Assembly: GCF_037190085.1 (NCBI RefSeq)
Contig: NZ_JBBCJO010000005.1
Coordinates: 496,001-560,000 of the forward strand
DNA length: 64,000 bases
Reading direction: 5' to 3'
Source of the DNA: Gemmatimonas aurantiaca
Lineage (GTDB): Bacteria; Gemmatimonadota; Gemmatimonadetes; Gemmatimonadales; Gemmatimonadaceae
Shown: in pieces, positions 46,524-58,510 of the stretch
Layout: each line of letters begins with the position of its first letter
Numbering within the stretch: position 1 is the stretch's first letter
The notes under the pieces: generated by a model
What the model saw: the letters and a program-made list of their open reading frames with translations, nothing else
Database searches by the model: none
What the model was told of the DNA's origin: nothing
Position numbers and translations under genes: made by a program

Positions 46524-47378
46524 ATGCAGAGAACCCGTTCCAGACCAAGGCGTTCCCTGCGTCCCGCCAATTCAATGGCCCGTTCGCGATCGTCCCCGAC
46601 TCGTGCCTGCGCCTTCCTTCTGGCGCTTGGCGTCCCCAACACGGTCCTCCACGCGCAAGCCGGGCTACTCCGCGGTGTGGTGGAAGACAGCATCGGTGTG
46701 CCGGTGTCGGGTGTCGATGTCTCGGTGGCGGGGTCCTCACGGAAACTGCGTACCGACTCGCTGGGACGTTTCACGCTGACCGCGCTGGGTCCGGGCACCC
46801 ATCGCGTCACGCTCCGCCGTTTCGGTTTCGAATCGCTCACCTCACCGGTCGCGATGACGATGGACGACACCCTGGCGCTGACCTTCGAGTTGCGCGCCAT
46901 GCCGGCCCTGCTCGGCGAAGTCCGCGTCAATGCGTCGCCTACCACCCCCAAACTGCTCGCGGTGGGCTTCGATCGCCGGCGAAAGCTGGAGGGGGTTCCG
47001 AGCCGGCAGTTCGTCACGCGCGCCGAGATCGAGCGCCGCAATCCGGTGGTCGTGAGCGACCTGATGAAGCGCATGAGCGCTCGCGCCAGCGGCGCATCGT
47101 GCATGGACCCGGTGCTCTTCGTGGACGGGGCGATCCGCCCCCGTCTGGGACCACCGACGCAGATGCGACGTCTCATCACCTCGCGGGGCGAGGCGCTGAC
47201 CTCCGTCACCGGTAGCGTCAGCTCCTTCCGCCCACCGGTGGACGACATCGATCCGTCGGAGATCGAGGGCATCGAGGTCTATACAGGGCCCGCCCAGATT
47301 CCCGCGGAATTCAAGGCGGCAGGACGGGGCTTCGAGTGTGTCGTGGTGATCTGGACGCGGAGTGGTCCGGGATCGTAG
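46524..47378 (+). CDS. Secreted CarboxypepD plus TonB-plug protein without barrel (paralog)
   Basis: 284 residues from the ATG at 46524 (a second ATG at 46575 starts nearer the signal core FLLALGVPNTVLHAQ). It has the same architecture as the gene at 44979: CarboxypepD domain (RGVVEDSIGVPVSGVDVSV), then plug features (LGEVRVNASPT, RRNPVVVSDLMKRM, PVLFVDGAIRP, IEGIEVYTGPAQIPAEFK, CVVVIWTRSG). A Cys pair (near residues 192 and 274) is at matching positions in the paralog. The upstream TGATATGC direct repeat may matter for transcription. Confidence 0.72.
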   Translation: MQRTRSRPRRSLRPANSMARSRSSPTRACAFLLALGVPNTVLHAQAGLLRGVVEDSIGVPVSGVDVSVAGSSRKLRTDSLGRFTLTALGPGTHRVTLRRFGFESLTSPVAMTMDDTLALTFELRAMPALLGEVRVNASPTTPKLLAVGFDRRRKLEGVPSRQFVTRAEIERRNPVVVSDLMKRMSARASGASCMDPVLFVDGAIRPRLGPPTQMRRLITSRGEALTSVTGSVSSFRPPVDDIDPSEIEGIEVYTGPAQIPAEFKAAGRGFECVVVIWTRSGPGS

Positions 47379-47491
47379 CGACGCGTGCCGGGCCTCCACT
47401 TGGGGAGGGAGCCGAGAGTTGTGGAGGGCGCCCCGCGGGCGGCCCCGTACAGTCAGTGAATAGCCTCAATCCGTGGGAGTCCCATGGCGAT

Positions 47492-48604
47492 TTACTGCCG
47501 CTCCACGATGCGGTCGATCAGGAAGCTCGACTGTTCCAGCGCTTCCGCCGTGAAGTCGCCGAAGAATCCGCGCACGTCCTCGAACAATCGCGTGAACGCG
47601 GCCTGATCCCCGTCGGCAATCACCCCCGCCAACTCATCCACGGCAGCGCCGAAGGCGGCCGTGACTTCGCCGGTGCGTGGATTGCGCATCTCGATCGATC
47701 CGTACAGCGCCGGATCCTGCGCAAAATGCCGCGCGGCCACGTACAACTCCAGCAAATACGCCGGAGACGTGAATGGCAGCGTTTCCGACAGCGGTACACC
47801 CATGCGTGCGAGCGTGAGTCCCAGCACCTGGGTCTGGAAATGCGTGAGGACCTGCACCACCGACATCGCCCGGTCATGCTGTTCGGCCGTGGTCTCGGTC
47901 ACGACGAGTCCACGCGCGGCAAAGGTGCGCGCCACCCAGTCGGCCCACACATCCCCACGCCCGCGACACAGCACCAACCGCTGCCCCTGCAGCGTGTGCA
48001 CGCTGGGGCCGAACATCGGATGCGTGCCCACCACGCTCGCCGTCGTGGATTCGAGCATGGCGCGCATCGGCGCTTCCTTGATGCTCGTGACGTCCATGAG
48101 CAGCGCATCCGCGCGCACATGCGGCCCCAGTTCGCGAATCACCTGCTCGGTGCGTTCGATGGGCACACTCACCACCGTGACATCGGCGACCCGCGCCGCC
48201 TCGGCGCCGCGCAACGCCGTGTCGGTATCGACGATGAGCAGACGATGCCCGAGGTCGGCGAACAGGCGGCCGACGAGTCGTCCGATCTTGCCGTGCCCGC
48301 CGATGATGGCCACCGTGCGCGGCGTCTGATCGATGGGCACTTCCGCCCGCAACGCGGCCTGCTGGTCGCGGCTCGCGCGCAGCAGCAGCCGGAAGATCGA
48401 CTCCACTTCGCCCACCGGAAGTCCGAGTTCTTCCGCATGCTCCTGCCGGTCACGCAGCACCTGCTGCTCACGGGGCAGGTCGCGGATACGCATGCCATGC
48501 TGCCGCTTCCACGCCGCCACTTCGGCCACGAGCGCCTTGCGCCGCGCCATGATCTGCAGCAGGTCGCGATCGAGCGCGTCGATCATGGCCCGCACGACGG
48601 ACAA
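47492..48604 (-). CDS. tyrA: Bifunctional chorismate mutase/prephenate dehydrogenase (T-protein)
   Basis: 370 residues. An N-terminal AroQ chorismate mutase helical bundle (MIDALDRDLLQIMARRKALV, residues 7-90) is fused to a prephenate dehydrogenase (IIGGHGKIGRLVGRLF near 100, MDVTSIKEAP, THPMFGPSV with catalytic His, and EQHDRAMSVVQVLTHF). It makes 4-hydroxyphenylpyruvate for tyrosine. The start is taken at TTG 48604; the mutase domain really begins at MIDALDR, so the exact start is open. It is monocistronic on the minus strand, with a family A element upstream. Confidence 0.92.
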   Translation of the reverse strand: MSVVRAMIDALDRDLLQIMARRKALVAEVAAWKRQHGMRIRDLPREQQVLRDRQEHAEELGLPVGEVESIFRLLLRASRDQQAALRAEVPIDQTPRTVAIIGGHGKIGRLVGRLFADLGHRLLIVDTDTALRGAEAARVADVTVVSVPIERTEQVIRELGPHVRADALLMDVTSIKEAPMRAMLESTTASVVGTHPMFGPSVHTLQGQRLVLCRGRGDVWADWVARTFAARGLVVTETTAEQHDRAMSVVQVLTHFQTQVLGLTLARMGVPLSETLPFTSPAYLLELYVAARHFAQDPALYGSIEMRNPRTGEVTAAFGAAVDELAGVIADGDQAAFTRLFEDVRGFFGDFTAEALEQSSFLIDRIVERQ

Positions 48605-49044
48605 CGGCCGCGGATTTCCCGCGGCGGTGGGATCGGAGGGTGTGCTCAGGGGTTCCTCTGGTCTTGTAGTTTCTGATCCCTGGCCTCTGGGTCTGGCTTC
48701 AGATTTTCAGACGGAGTCAGAGGTCAGAAATCAGCCGGTCAGAACTGAGACGGCAATAGAGGTAATGAGAAATCAGACAACTACGATGTGAGAGGTCAGA
48801 GCACTTCGTCCGCAGGCTGGGTACTGACGCAAGGGCTCGCTGTCTTGCGGGGCGCTTCGCGCCCCGAACCCTGCGGGCGCCCGGACGGCAAGCCCGTGGC
48901 GCGCACGAACGGTCGTCGTCGTCAGCGCTCAGATTTCTGATCTCGTGGTTGTCTGATCTCTCATCATTCGATCGCCGTCTCAGTTCTGACCAACTGATCT
49001 CTCATCTCTGACTCCGTCTGAAAGTCTGACCTCTGAACGGTGAT
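48605..49044. other. 440-base gap between tyrA and the mutase gene
   Basis: No gene is seen. Most of the gap is the family A inverted-repeat element (48706-49022). The remaining about 100 bases beside tyrA should hold its promoter; they carry further weaker TCAGA-like motifs. Confidence 0.6.
48706..49022. repeat. Family A long inverted-repeat element, copy 1
   Basis: The left arm 48706-48786 and right arm 48943-49022 are near-perfect inverted copies (TTCAGACGGAGTCAGAG.., GGTCAGAACTGAGACGGC.., ATCAGACAACNACGA). They surround a core of about 156 bp with GAGCACTTCG, GGGGCGCTTCGCGCCCC, CCTGCGGGCGC and GTGGCGCGCACG. The core recurs in copy 2 at 63077-63377. The arms consist largely of TCAGA-type short repeats. 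Confidence 0.85.
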
Positions 49045-50640
<1,596 letters not shown>

Positions 50641-50663
50641 GCCGACAATGTAGCGGACCGGCG

Positions 50664-50822
50664 GTTATGGGTCTTGGGGTGGTGGGTTTGGAGGTGAACT
50701 GCGCAGTGGTTATGGGCCCTGGGTGGTGGGTTGGGGGTGACCTGCCGGATCACGGGACTCGTGACCTCTGACCTACGACCCGGCTGTTCATCCCCAAACC
50801 CATCCCCCCGAAACCCACAACG
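50664..50822. repeat. Family B intergenic inverted repeat, copy 3
   Basis: The G-rich arm (GGTGGTGGGTTGGGGGTGAC at 50723) and C-rich arm (TTCATCCCCAAACCC..CCCACAAC) surround a core with TCACGGGACTCGTGACC. An extra half-copy of the G-rich arm (TGGTGGGTTTGGAGGTGAAC) lies at 50680-50699. The right end is 9 bases from the fbp stop codon. Confidence 0.72.
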
Positions 50823-50830
50823 GCGCAGCC

Positions 50831-51907
50831 TCAGGAAAGCGGCGCCGGGGGCGTGGCCCGATTGCCCGAGCGCCGCTCCGGAATGCCCGGCGCCACGAAC
50901 CTGGGCAGCGGGAACTCACTCACCAGCTCCACCTCCTCTCGACTGCCGATATACAGCGGCGTGCGCTGATGCAGTTCCGTGGGCTCCACATCGAGAATGC
51001 TGCCGTAGCCGTCCGTGGCCGCACCGCCGGCCTGTTCGGCGATGAACGCCAGCGGATTGGCCTCGTACAGCAGACGCAGCTTGCCACGAGGCGACTTGGC
51101 GTTCGCGGGATAACAGAACATGCCGCCACCCAGCAGGTTGCGATGGAAGTCGGCAACGAGTGATCCCACATATCGCACGTTGAGCGCCTTGCGTTCACCG
51201 TCCAGCCCGCGATACCGACGCATCAGCGCCCGGGTGGGCTCGGGCCAGTCCTGCTCGTACGCATCGTTCACCGACAGATACCGCGCATTTTCGGGGATGC
51301 GGATGTGCGGATGCGACAGCAGAAACTCCCCGATGGACGGATCGAGCGTGAAGCCGTGGACGCCCTGGCCCGTGGTGTACACCATCATCGTGCTCGAGCC
51401 ATAGAGGATGTAGCCGGCCGCGACCTGACGGCGACCCGGCTGCAGCAAGTCCTCCATCTCACCGTGCGAACCGCGCGTGATCTTGCGGAACACCGAGAAG
51501 ATCGTGCCCACCGGCACGTTCACATCGATGTTGGACGATCCATCGAGCGGATCGAAGAGCAGCACATACTTGCCCGGACGGAATCCCTCCGGAATGTGGA
51601 TGATGTTCTCTTCCTCTTCCGACGCCATCGCACACAGACGTCCGCCATGATCGAACGCCTTCACCACGATCTCGTTGGCGATCACATCGAGCTTCTGCTG
51701 CACCTCACCCTGCACATTGGTATCGCTCGTGGCACCGAGGATGTCGGCGAGCCCCGCGCTGCGCACCTTGTTGGCGATCATCTTCCCCACGAGGGCCATG
51801 TCATAGAGGATGCCGGACAACTCGCCGGTGGCATCGGGAAACAGGCGCTCCTGTTCGATGATGAAACGCTCGATGGTGACAACGGACGTCGCTGTATGCT
51901 TGACCAC
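50831..51907 (-). CDS. fbp: Fructose-1,6-bisphosphatase class I
   Basis: A 358-residue gluconeogenic phosphatase. It has the metal-binding signature LLFDPLDGSSNIDVNVPVGT, the substrate region (AAGYILYGSSTMMVYTTGQG), and GGMFCYPANAKSPRGKLRLL. The GTG at 51907 starts the coding sequence. The C-terminal 20 residues are outside the core. It stands alone, downstream of comEC in reading direction. Confidence 0.95.
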   Translation of the reverse strand: MVKHTATSVVTIERFIIEQERLFPDATGELSGILYDMALVGKMIANKVRSAGLADILGATSDTNVQGEVQQKLDVIANEIVVKAFDHGGRLCAMASEEEENIIHIPEGFRPGKYVLLFDPLDGSSNIDVNVPVGTIFSVFRKITRGSHGEMEDLLQPGRRQVAAGYILYGSSTMMVYTTGQGVHGFTLDPSIGEFLLSHPHIRIPENARYLSVNDAYEQDWPEPTRALMRRYRGLDGERKALNVRYVGSLVADFHRNLLGGGMFCYPANAKSPRGKLRLLYEANPLAFIAEQAGGAATDGYGSILDVEPTELHQRTPLYIGSREEVELVSEFPLPRFVAPGIPERRSGNRATPPAPLS

Positions 51908-51949
51908 GGCAGACTCCCAGGTGAGGACATCGGTGGGACTGTCGGGCCG

Positions 51950-54592
51950 TCACGGGACGAAGGACGGCTGACAGTTCCCATAAGCTCGCCCCGCGCTGCA
52001 AGCTCGGGCAAGAGCGTGCGCGGGGGGAAGTGGTTCGAGCGCAGGCAATGTCCATCGCTCATCACCGGATTCCACTTCCAACGTGCGTCCGTTGGAACGG
52101 ACGATGACCGTGCCCTCGTGGTCGGTGCGCAACAGCGGCACGCCGCGTTCGAGGAACGCCTCGACCGTTTCGGTAGCGGGATGGCCATACCGATTGCCGG
52201 CCCCGAGCGATACCACCGCCACACGCGGCATGACCGCGTCGAGAAACGCCGCCGAAGAACTCGTACGGCTGCCATGGTGCCCCACCTTGAGCACATCGGC
52301 CCGCAGCATCTCCGGCGGCCATCGTGTGCCGAGCCACGTCTCCTCTTCACGTTCGGCGTCCCCCGTGAGCAGGAATCGATGGGCGCCATAGTCGACACGC
52401 AACACGACCGACGTTTCGTTGGCATCGTGCTGAGCCGCCGTCCATATCGAGTCGGGCGCGAGCACCGTGAACGTGACGCCGTCCAGATGCAGCGCCGCAC
52501 CCGGCCTGACGCGCTCCCAGCGTGTGCCCGATTCGGCGACGGCCTCGAGGGCGTCGCGATACCCCGGACTCGTGGTCACGAACGCCGGTTCCCACCAGAG
52601 CGTGGGCCGCAATGCCCGCACGAAGGTCGCGGCGCCGCCCGCATGATCGTCGTGGGCGTGCGAGAGCACGAACAGCGCCACCTCACCTCCATGTCGTCGC
52701 ACCCAGGGAATGATCACGCGGCGCGCGGCATCACCACCCTGCCACCGCGGACCGGCGTCCACGACCACCCATCGTCCACGTGGCGTACGCAGCGCAATGG
52801 CATCACCCTGGCCTACATCGAGCACGTGCATTTCCAGCATGCCAGAACCACCGCGCAGCAGCGACAGCCAGAGCGACATCACCAGCGCGGCCGCGCCGCC
52901 CAACCACCATCGCGTGGCGCGCGGAGAAGCGGAGCCACGTACGAAACAGGCCGCCGCCGCGCCCGCCCCGATCACCGTGGTGAGGGAGGGTGTGACGGGC
53001 AACACGGCGCCCGGCACCGCGGCCGTGAATGCCGCCAGACCATCGAGCAGCGCCATGAGCGGTTGCGTGGCATCGGCCACGAACGCCGCGGCCCCGGGAA
53101 TGGGCGTGACCAGGAGCGCGAGAAACAACGCCGGCTGGAGCAACGCGATGATGGCCCCACCGGGGAGATTCGACAACGGTGCGATGAGACTGAGGCGCCC
53201 GAATGTCCATGCGATCACCGGCGCCGTGACCACCGTCGCCACGACGCCGGTGAAGATCTCCTGCACGAACCAGCCGCCGACACCGCGTCGTCTGCCCAGC
53301 CAGGCGGCGATGTTCATCACGATGTTCATGACGATGTTCATGACGGTGCGCATCGCGGTGTTCATGATCGATGCCGGCCATCGCGACGCGATACCGGCGC
53401 CATGGGGTGAGTGACCCTCGCCATGTATGTGCCTCTGCGCAGGCGAAGCACGACCGGAGCGATGTCGCATCGCCCACCGCCGCCATCGGCGTCGCAGCGC
53501 ACGGGCAGCGACCAGCGCGGCCATGCCGCCCACACTCAACTGCCATCCGAGGTCGGTCACGATGAGCGGGTCGATGGTCGGCACGACGGCGCCGAGCGCG
53601 AGTGCCGTCCATTCGTGGACAGGACGCTGGAGTTGTGCGGCGATCGCCACCACACCCAGCATCACCGCACTGCGCACCGCCGGCGCGGGAAAACCCAGGA
53701 GCGCGACGTACAGCGCGACGATGACCAGCGCCACCGGTTCCAGTGTGGCGCGCGGAAGACGCAGCAGGCCGCCGAAGGCCAGCAACGCCGAGGCGATGAT
53801 GGCCACATGCATGCCCGACACGGAGAGCATGTGCACCAGCCCCGCATCGGCGTAGCGGTCGCGCAGCTCGACGGGAATGCCATCCTGATCGGCAATCAGC
53901 AGGGCCCGCACCAATGGAGCGCGTGACCGGAACAGGGTGTCGATGGTGCGCCCGATGTCCGCACGCCACCCCAGGAGACGATCGTGCCCCGCGGCCTCGT
54001 GCAGACGGACCTGTTCGACACGAAGACCACGACTGGTTGGCATGGCGACGCCCGTGATGGCCGCCATCATGCCGGCGCGCACGTCGTCTACAGGATGGAG
54101 GCGGCGTTCGTGCAGGCCGGGCGCATTTCGGGGCGCGGCGAATTTGAGCCATCCCGGCACACGACAATGTGGATGCTCCGGCCGTTCGGACAACACGGCG
54201 CGGACCGATGAGATCGTACCGGACGAGGCTTTTCCGGACGATCCCGTCCGCGGTTCACCCAGACGCGCCCACACGACGACGGAATCGCTCATCCTGCGCA
54301 ACAGCAGACGTCGACAGGCATCCTGCTCGCGCGCGGCATTGCCGGCCGCCACGAGCCCGGCCAGCGCCAGCAATGGTGCGAACGACACGGCATTCGACGA
54401 CCCCGCGGACGGAGACCGGCTTCGTCCGGCATGGACACGGTCTTCCCGCGACCTCCAGGCCATCCACCACACGATTGCCCCGACCACGGCGAGCCACGAC
54501 CAGGCCCACGCGGGCATCCAGGCAGGCGCCCGTGCAGTGCCCGCGTAGAGCCCCAACAGCCACCAAGCGGACGCGTGAACGAGAAGAGGCAT
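51950..54592 (-). CDS. comEC: DNA uptake channel ComEC/Rec2 with metallo-beta-lactamase domain
   Basis: 880 residues. It has an N-terminal helix pair and OB-like region, the competence core with LVHMLSVSGMHVAIIASALL and about nine helices (including LGFPAPAVRSAVMLG), and a C-terminal metallo-beta-lactamase domain (HVLDVGQGDAI, LSHAHDDHAGGAATF, VLKVGHHGSRTS, SLGAGNRYGHP). It imports single-stranded DNA in competence. A five-unit 12-bp tandem repeat lies in the middle of the core (separate entry). The start is taken at ATG 54592; a GTG at 54601 is close. Confidence 0.92.
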   Translation of the reverse strand: MPLLVHASAWWLLGLYAGTARAPAWMPAWAWSWLAVVGAIVWWMAWRSREDRVHAGRSRSPSAGSSNAVSFAPLLALAGLVAAGNAAREQDACRRLLLRRMSDSVVVWARLGEPRTGSSGKASSGTISSVRAVLSERPEHPHCRVPGWLKFAAPRNAPGLHERRLHPVDDVRAGMMAAITGVAMPTSRGLRVEQVRLHEAAGHDRLLGWRADIGRTIDTLFRSRAPLVRALLIADQDGIPVELRDRYADAGLVHMLSVSGMHVAIIASALLAFGGLLRLPRATLEPVALVIVALYVALLGFPAPAVRSAVMLGVVAIAAQLQRPVHEWTALALGAVVPTIDPLIVTDLGWQLSVGGMAALVAARALRRRWRRWAMRHRSGRASPAQRHIHGEGHSPHGAGIASRWPASIMNTAMRTVMNIVMNIVMNIAAWLGRRRGVGGWFVQEIFTGVVATVVTAPVIAWTFGRLSLIAPLSNLPGGAIIALLQPALFLALLVTPIPGAAAFVADATQPLMALLDGLAAFTAAVPGAVLPVTPSLTTVIGAGAAAACFVRGSASPRATRWWLGGAAALVMSLWLSLLRGGSGMLEMHVLDVGQGDAIALRTPRGRWVVVDAGPRWQGGDAARRVIIPWVRRHGGEVALFVLSHAHDDHAGGAATFVRALRPTLWWEPAFVTTSPGYRDALEAVAESGTRWERVRPGAALHLDGVTFTVLAPDSIWTAAQHDANETSVVLRVDYGAHRFLLTGDAEREEETWLGTRWPPEMLRADVLKVGHHGSRTSSSAAFLDAVMPRVAVVSLGAGNRYGHPATETVEAFLERGVPLLRTDHEGTVIVRSNGRTLEVESGDERWTLPALEPLPPAHALARACSAGRAYGNCQPSFVP
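53309..53368. repeat. Five 12-bp coding tandem repeats in comEC
   Basis: On the minus strand five consecutive 12-bp units encode IMNT, AMRT, VMNI, VMNI and VMNI. The last three units are identical except at one third position. They lie between a basic linker and the next membrane helix, so unit number could vary without frame loss. Confidence 0.9.
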
Positions 54593-54666
54593 GCCACACA
54601 CTAGAACCGTGTGGTCATGCCTCCGTCATCGAATCACCGCAGACATACCCGAAACGTCGCGCGACT

Positions 54667-56040
<1,374 letters not shown>

Positions 56041-56057
56041 CAGCGCATCCCCGTCGG

Positions 56058-57218
56058 TCACGGGCGGATCTGCAGTCCGATCCCGAACAGCCATGCCGAC
56101 TCCTTCACGTTGGCGCTACCCAGCACCCGATTGGCACGCTGCAGGGAGAGGTCGAGTGACGCCGCATCGCGCGCCACCGGCAAACCGATGCCGGCGGAAT
56201 ACCGGGTCTCCTTCACTGGATCGCTCGTGACACTGAAGGGCAGTTCGTTGCGCGCATAGCCGCCGCGGAACGAGATGGGCACGCCGCGGAACTGCGGCCC
56301 CTGCACCTCGATGCCGGCCCGCACGTTGAGTGCATCGTGGGCGGTGGTGAGTCCCGTGCCGAGTGCGGCCATCTTCGACCAGTTCACCTGCTCGATCCCG
56401 AGGGAGAACGTGGAGCCGGCGATGCCATCGTACCGCAGCGCGGCCCCCAGACGATCGGGCACATGCGCCGTCGTGCGGACGGTGTCACGGATCCGCGCAT
56501 CGAGCGATTGTCCCACACGATACGAACCCACCACCGCGAGTCCGGGAAGCAGGCGCACCTCCCCTCCGATCGACAGCCCGGTGCCGAAATACGTCACCCG
56601 CGACGAATCGAGCACGCTGCCGAAGAGCAGCGTGTCGGCGAAGATGCGGGAACGCACGGCGATATTCTCGCCGGTGAAGAGATGACCGCCCACACCGACC
56701 TTGAAGCGCGGGTTGATCTGCCAGCCGACCGCGGCACGCATCTCACCGATCCCGCCACGAATGTCGAGACGATCGTTGGTCGCGACCGATTCGCCATCGA
56801 GGATGGCGGATCCGGTGGTCAGCAATGAGTAGGAACGATCGAGAAAACTCGACGCACTCAGCCCGAGCGCCAGACCGCTGCGGAACGGAAAGAGCACCGC
56901 CAGCAACGGAATCCGCTGAATGGTGGTCCGCTCGTTCGTGCCGTTGGCCAGACGCAGGCTGCGGTACTCGGGTTCGGCCTGCACGCCCATCACGATGCGC
57001 TCCAATCCCCCGATCGAGGCCGGATTGAGGGGCGAGAGCGCATCAAAATCGCCGAAGGCGCCGGCCGTGCCGGCCGCGCGGGTACTCATCCCGCCCACCG
57101 GATAGCCGAACCCGAGACTGCCCAGGGAGCCCTGGGCACCGAGGGGAGCGGATGCGGCCAGCGATCCGAGCACTCCCGCCATCAGCGCCGACGTGAACAA
57201 CGAAGAACGTGGCATCAC
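56058..57218 (-). CDS. Outer-membrane beta-barrel, FadL/PorV-like
   Basis: 386 residues with a signal peptide (APLGAQG) followed by GFGYPVGGMSTRAAGTAGAFGD and an ALSPLNPASIGGL element. This small N-terminal domain plus NPA-like motif is typical of FadL-related barrels. Regular amphipathic strands follow and the last residues are IGLQIRP. It may pass hydrophobic compounds. The start (GTG 57218 or ATG 57215) overlaps the lipoprotein gene, and the two look co-translated. Function unproven. Confidence 0.72.
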   Translation of the reverse strand: MMPRSSLFTSALMAGVLGSLAASAPLGAQGSLGSLGFGYPVGGMSTRAAGTAGAFGDFDALSPLNPASIGGLERIVMGVQAEPEYRSLRLANGTNERTTIQRIPLLAVLFPFRSGLALGLSASSFLDRSYSLLTTGSAILDGESVATNDRLDIRGGIGEMRAAVGWQINPRFKVGVGGHLFTGENIAVRSRIFADTLLFGSVLDSSRVTYFGTGLSIGGEVRLLPGLAVVGSYRVGQSLDARIRDTVRTTAHVPDRLGAALRYDGIAGSTFSLGIEQVNWSKMAALGTGLTTAHDALNVRAGIEVQGPQFRGVPISFRGGYARNELPFSVTSDPVKETRYSAGIGLPVARDAASLDLSLQRANRVLGSANVKESAWLFGIGLQIRP

Positions 57219-58510
57219 GGCAGGGCGAACTCCGAACGCGGGAGATAGGTGATACGCAGACGCGGACGCAGCGACGGCGTGGACGTCTTGCTGCTGAAGA
57301 ACCGCAATTCGGCCGCCTGGGCACCTTCGCGGTTGATCCGGAACGCCAGCGCCCGCGGCACATTCCCGGGCAACAGCCTCCAGTTCCGCGCGAGGGTCAG
57401 CACGTTGATGGCCTTGAGCCCGCTGTCCCGCGGTACCAGACGCGTCGTGTCGATGGACGCAAACACGCCGTCGGCCGACAGGTCGAGCACCCGACGCATG
57501 TCGGTCACGGATTCGGTGGTCGTGGGCACGAGCGCCGCGATGGCCACCGAATCCCCCGCATCGGCAAACGTGCTCGGACGCTGCGTCAGCAACAGCTCCG
57601 CGCGTACGATGGTGCTGGAGTCGGTGATGTACGACGGAATACGGAACCGCAGGTACGATCGGTAGGCGGGAAATCCGCCCACCACGAGCGCGTCGGCACC
57701 GACGGCGGGCGACGTGTGGTCGATGATCGAATACACCTGATAGGCGAGATTCACATCGGCGATGGCGTTGGCCAGCGACGTGTTCGTCCCCACCACGATC
57801 TGCGAATAGACGGTATCGGAAGACGCGTCATAACGCAGCGTGGGCGCGCCCGCATCGTAGGTGAACGCCACGATGCGCAACTGTCCGGTGCCCCCCGTCA
57901 TGCGGAGTCCCACCCGCAGCGGCGCCTTGTCGGCGATCTTCCGTTCGAGCACCGTCCGACTGAGCGGGATGCGCAGCGTGTCCGAGGTGAGACTCGGAAC
58001 CACCGTCATCGATCCGATCCGGCGATCGGGGCGGAACAGGGAGGACACCACCGCGGTCACCGTATCGCTGGCCGTTGTATCGACATCGAACACCTCGATG
58101 GTCACCGGCGCGCTGCCGCGTCGTCCGGTCGTGTCGAGCGGCAACGTCAGGTAGACGGAATCGACGGTGGTGATGGAATCGAGCGGCCCCACGCCATTCG
58201 GCAAGAACGACGTGGCCAGCACATCGAAACGCAGCACCCCGCGGGTCACCAGCGTATCGGGCCGGTTCGCCAGCAGCATCATCGCGGAGAGTCCGAGACT
58301 CGGGAAACCCGACACCGACGTATCGAGCATGACTGCCTCGAACGTGGTGTCGCGGAAATTCTGGGTCTGCGATGGACAGAGCGATGGACAGGCGGCACCG
58401 CCATCGAGGGATTCACCGCAGGCAGCCGCGGTGACCATCGTGGCGATGAGCGTGAGCAACAGCATCGGGCCGCGCCAGTGCGGGGCCTTCGAACGGACGC
58501 CCTCAAACAT
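57215..58510 (-). CDS. Lipoprotein with DNRLRE-like beta-sandwich domains
   Basis: 431 residues. The N-terminus has a hydrophobic core and Cys after TAA (VTAAACGE), so it is a lipoprotein; two more Cys follow closely (ACPSLC). The body is rich in beta strands and Thr/Val/Asp, with a DNRLRE-type opening (RDTTFEAVMLDTSVSGFPSLG) and a second half with similar features (AYRSYLRFRIPSYITDSSTI). It probably sits at the outer membrane with the barrel encoded next. The ATG at 58510 overlaps cdd by 8 bases. Confidence 0.68.
   Translation of the reverse strand: MFEGVRSKAPHWRGPMLLLTLIATMVTAAACGESLDGGAACPSLCPSQTQNFRDTTFEAVMLDTSVSGFPSLGLSAMMLLANRPDTLVTRGVLRFDVLATSFLPNGVGPLDSITTVDSVYLTLPLDTTGRRGSAPVTIEVFDVDTTASDTVTAVVSSLFRPDRRIGSMTVVPSLTSDTLRIPLSRTVLERKIADKAPLRVGLRMTGGTGQLRIVAFTYDAGAPTLRYDASSDTVYSQIVVGTNTSLANAIADVNLAYQVYSIIDHTSPAVGADALVVGGFPAYRSYLRFRIPSYITDSSTIVRAELLLTQRPSTFADAGDSVAIAALVPTTTESVTDMRRVLDLSADGVFASIDTTRLVPRDSGLKAINVLTLARNWRLLPGNVPRALAFRINREGAQAAELRFFSSKTSTPSLRPRLRITYLPRSEFALP

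Noticed and set aside
47392..47428. CCTCCAC/GTGGAGG stem between the plug paralog and tyrA as a bidirectional terminator
   Set aside because: The loop is 21 bases and no T-rich tail is present on either strand.
51305..53410. A 701-codon plus-strand frame over fbp and comEC
   Set aside because: It covers two well-supported minus-strand genes and is His/Arg-rich without domains.
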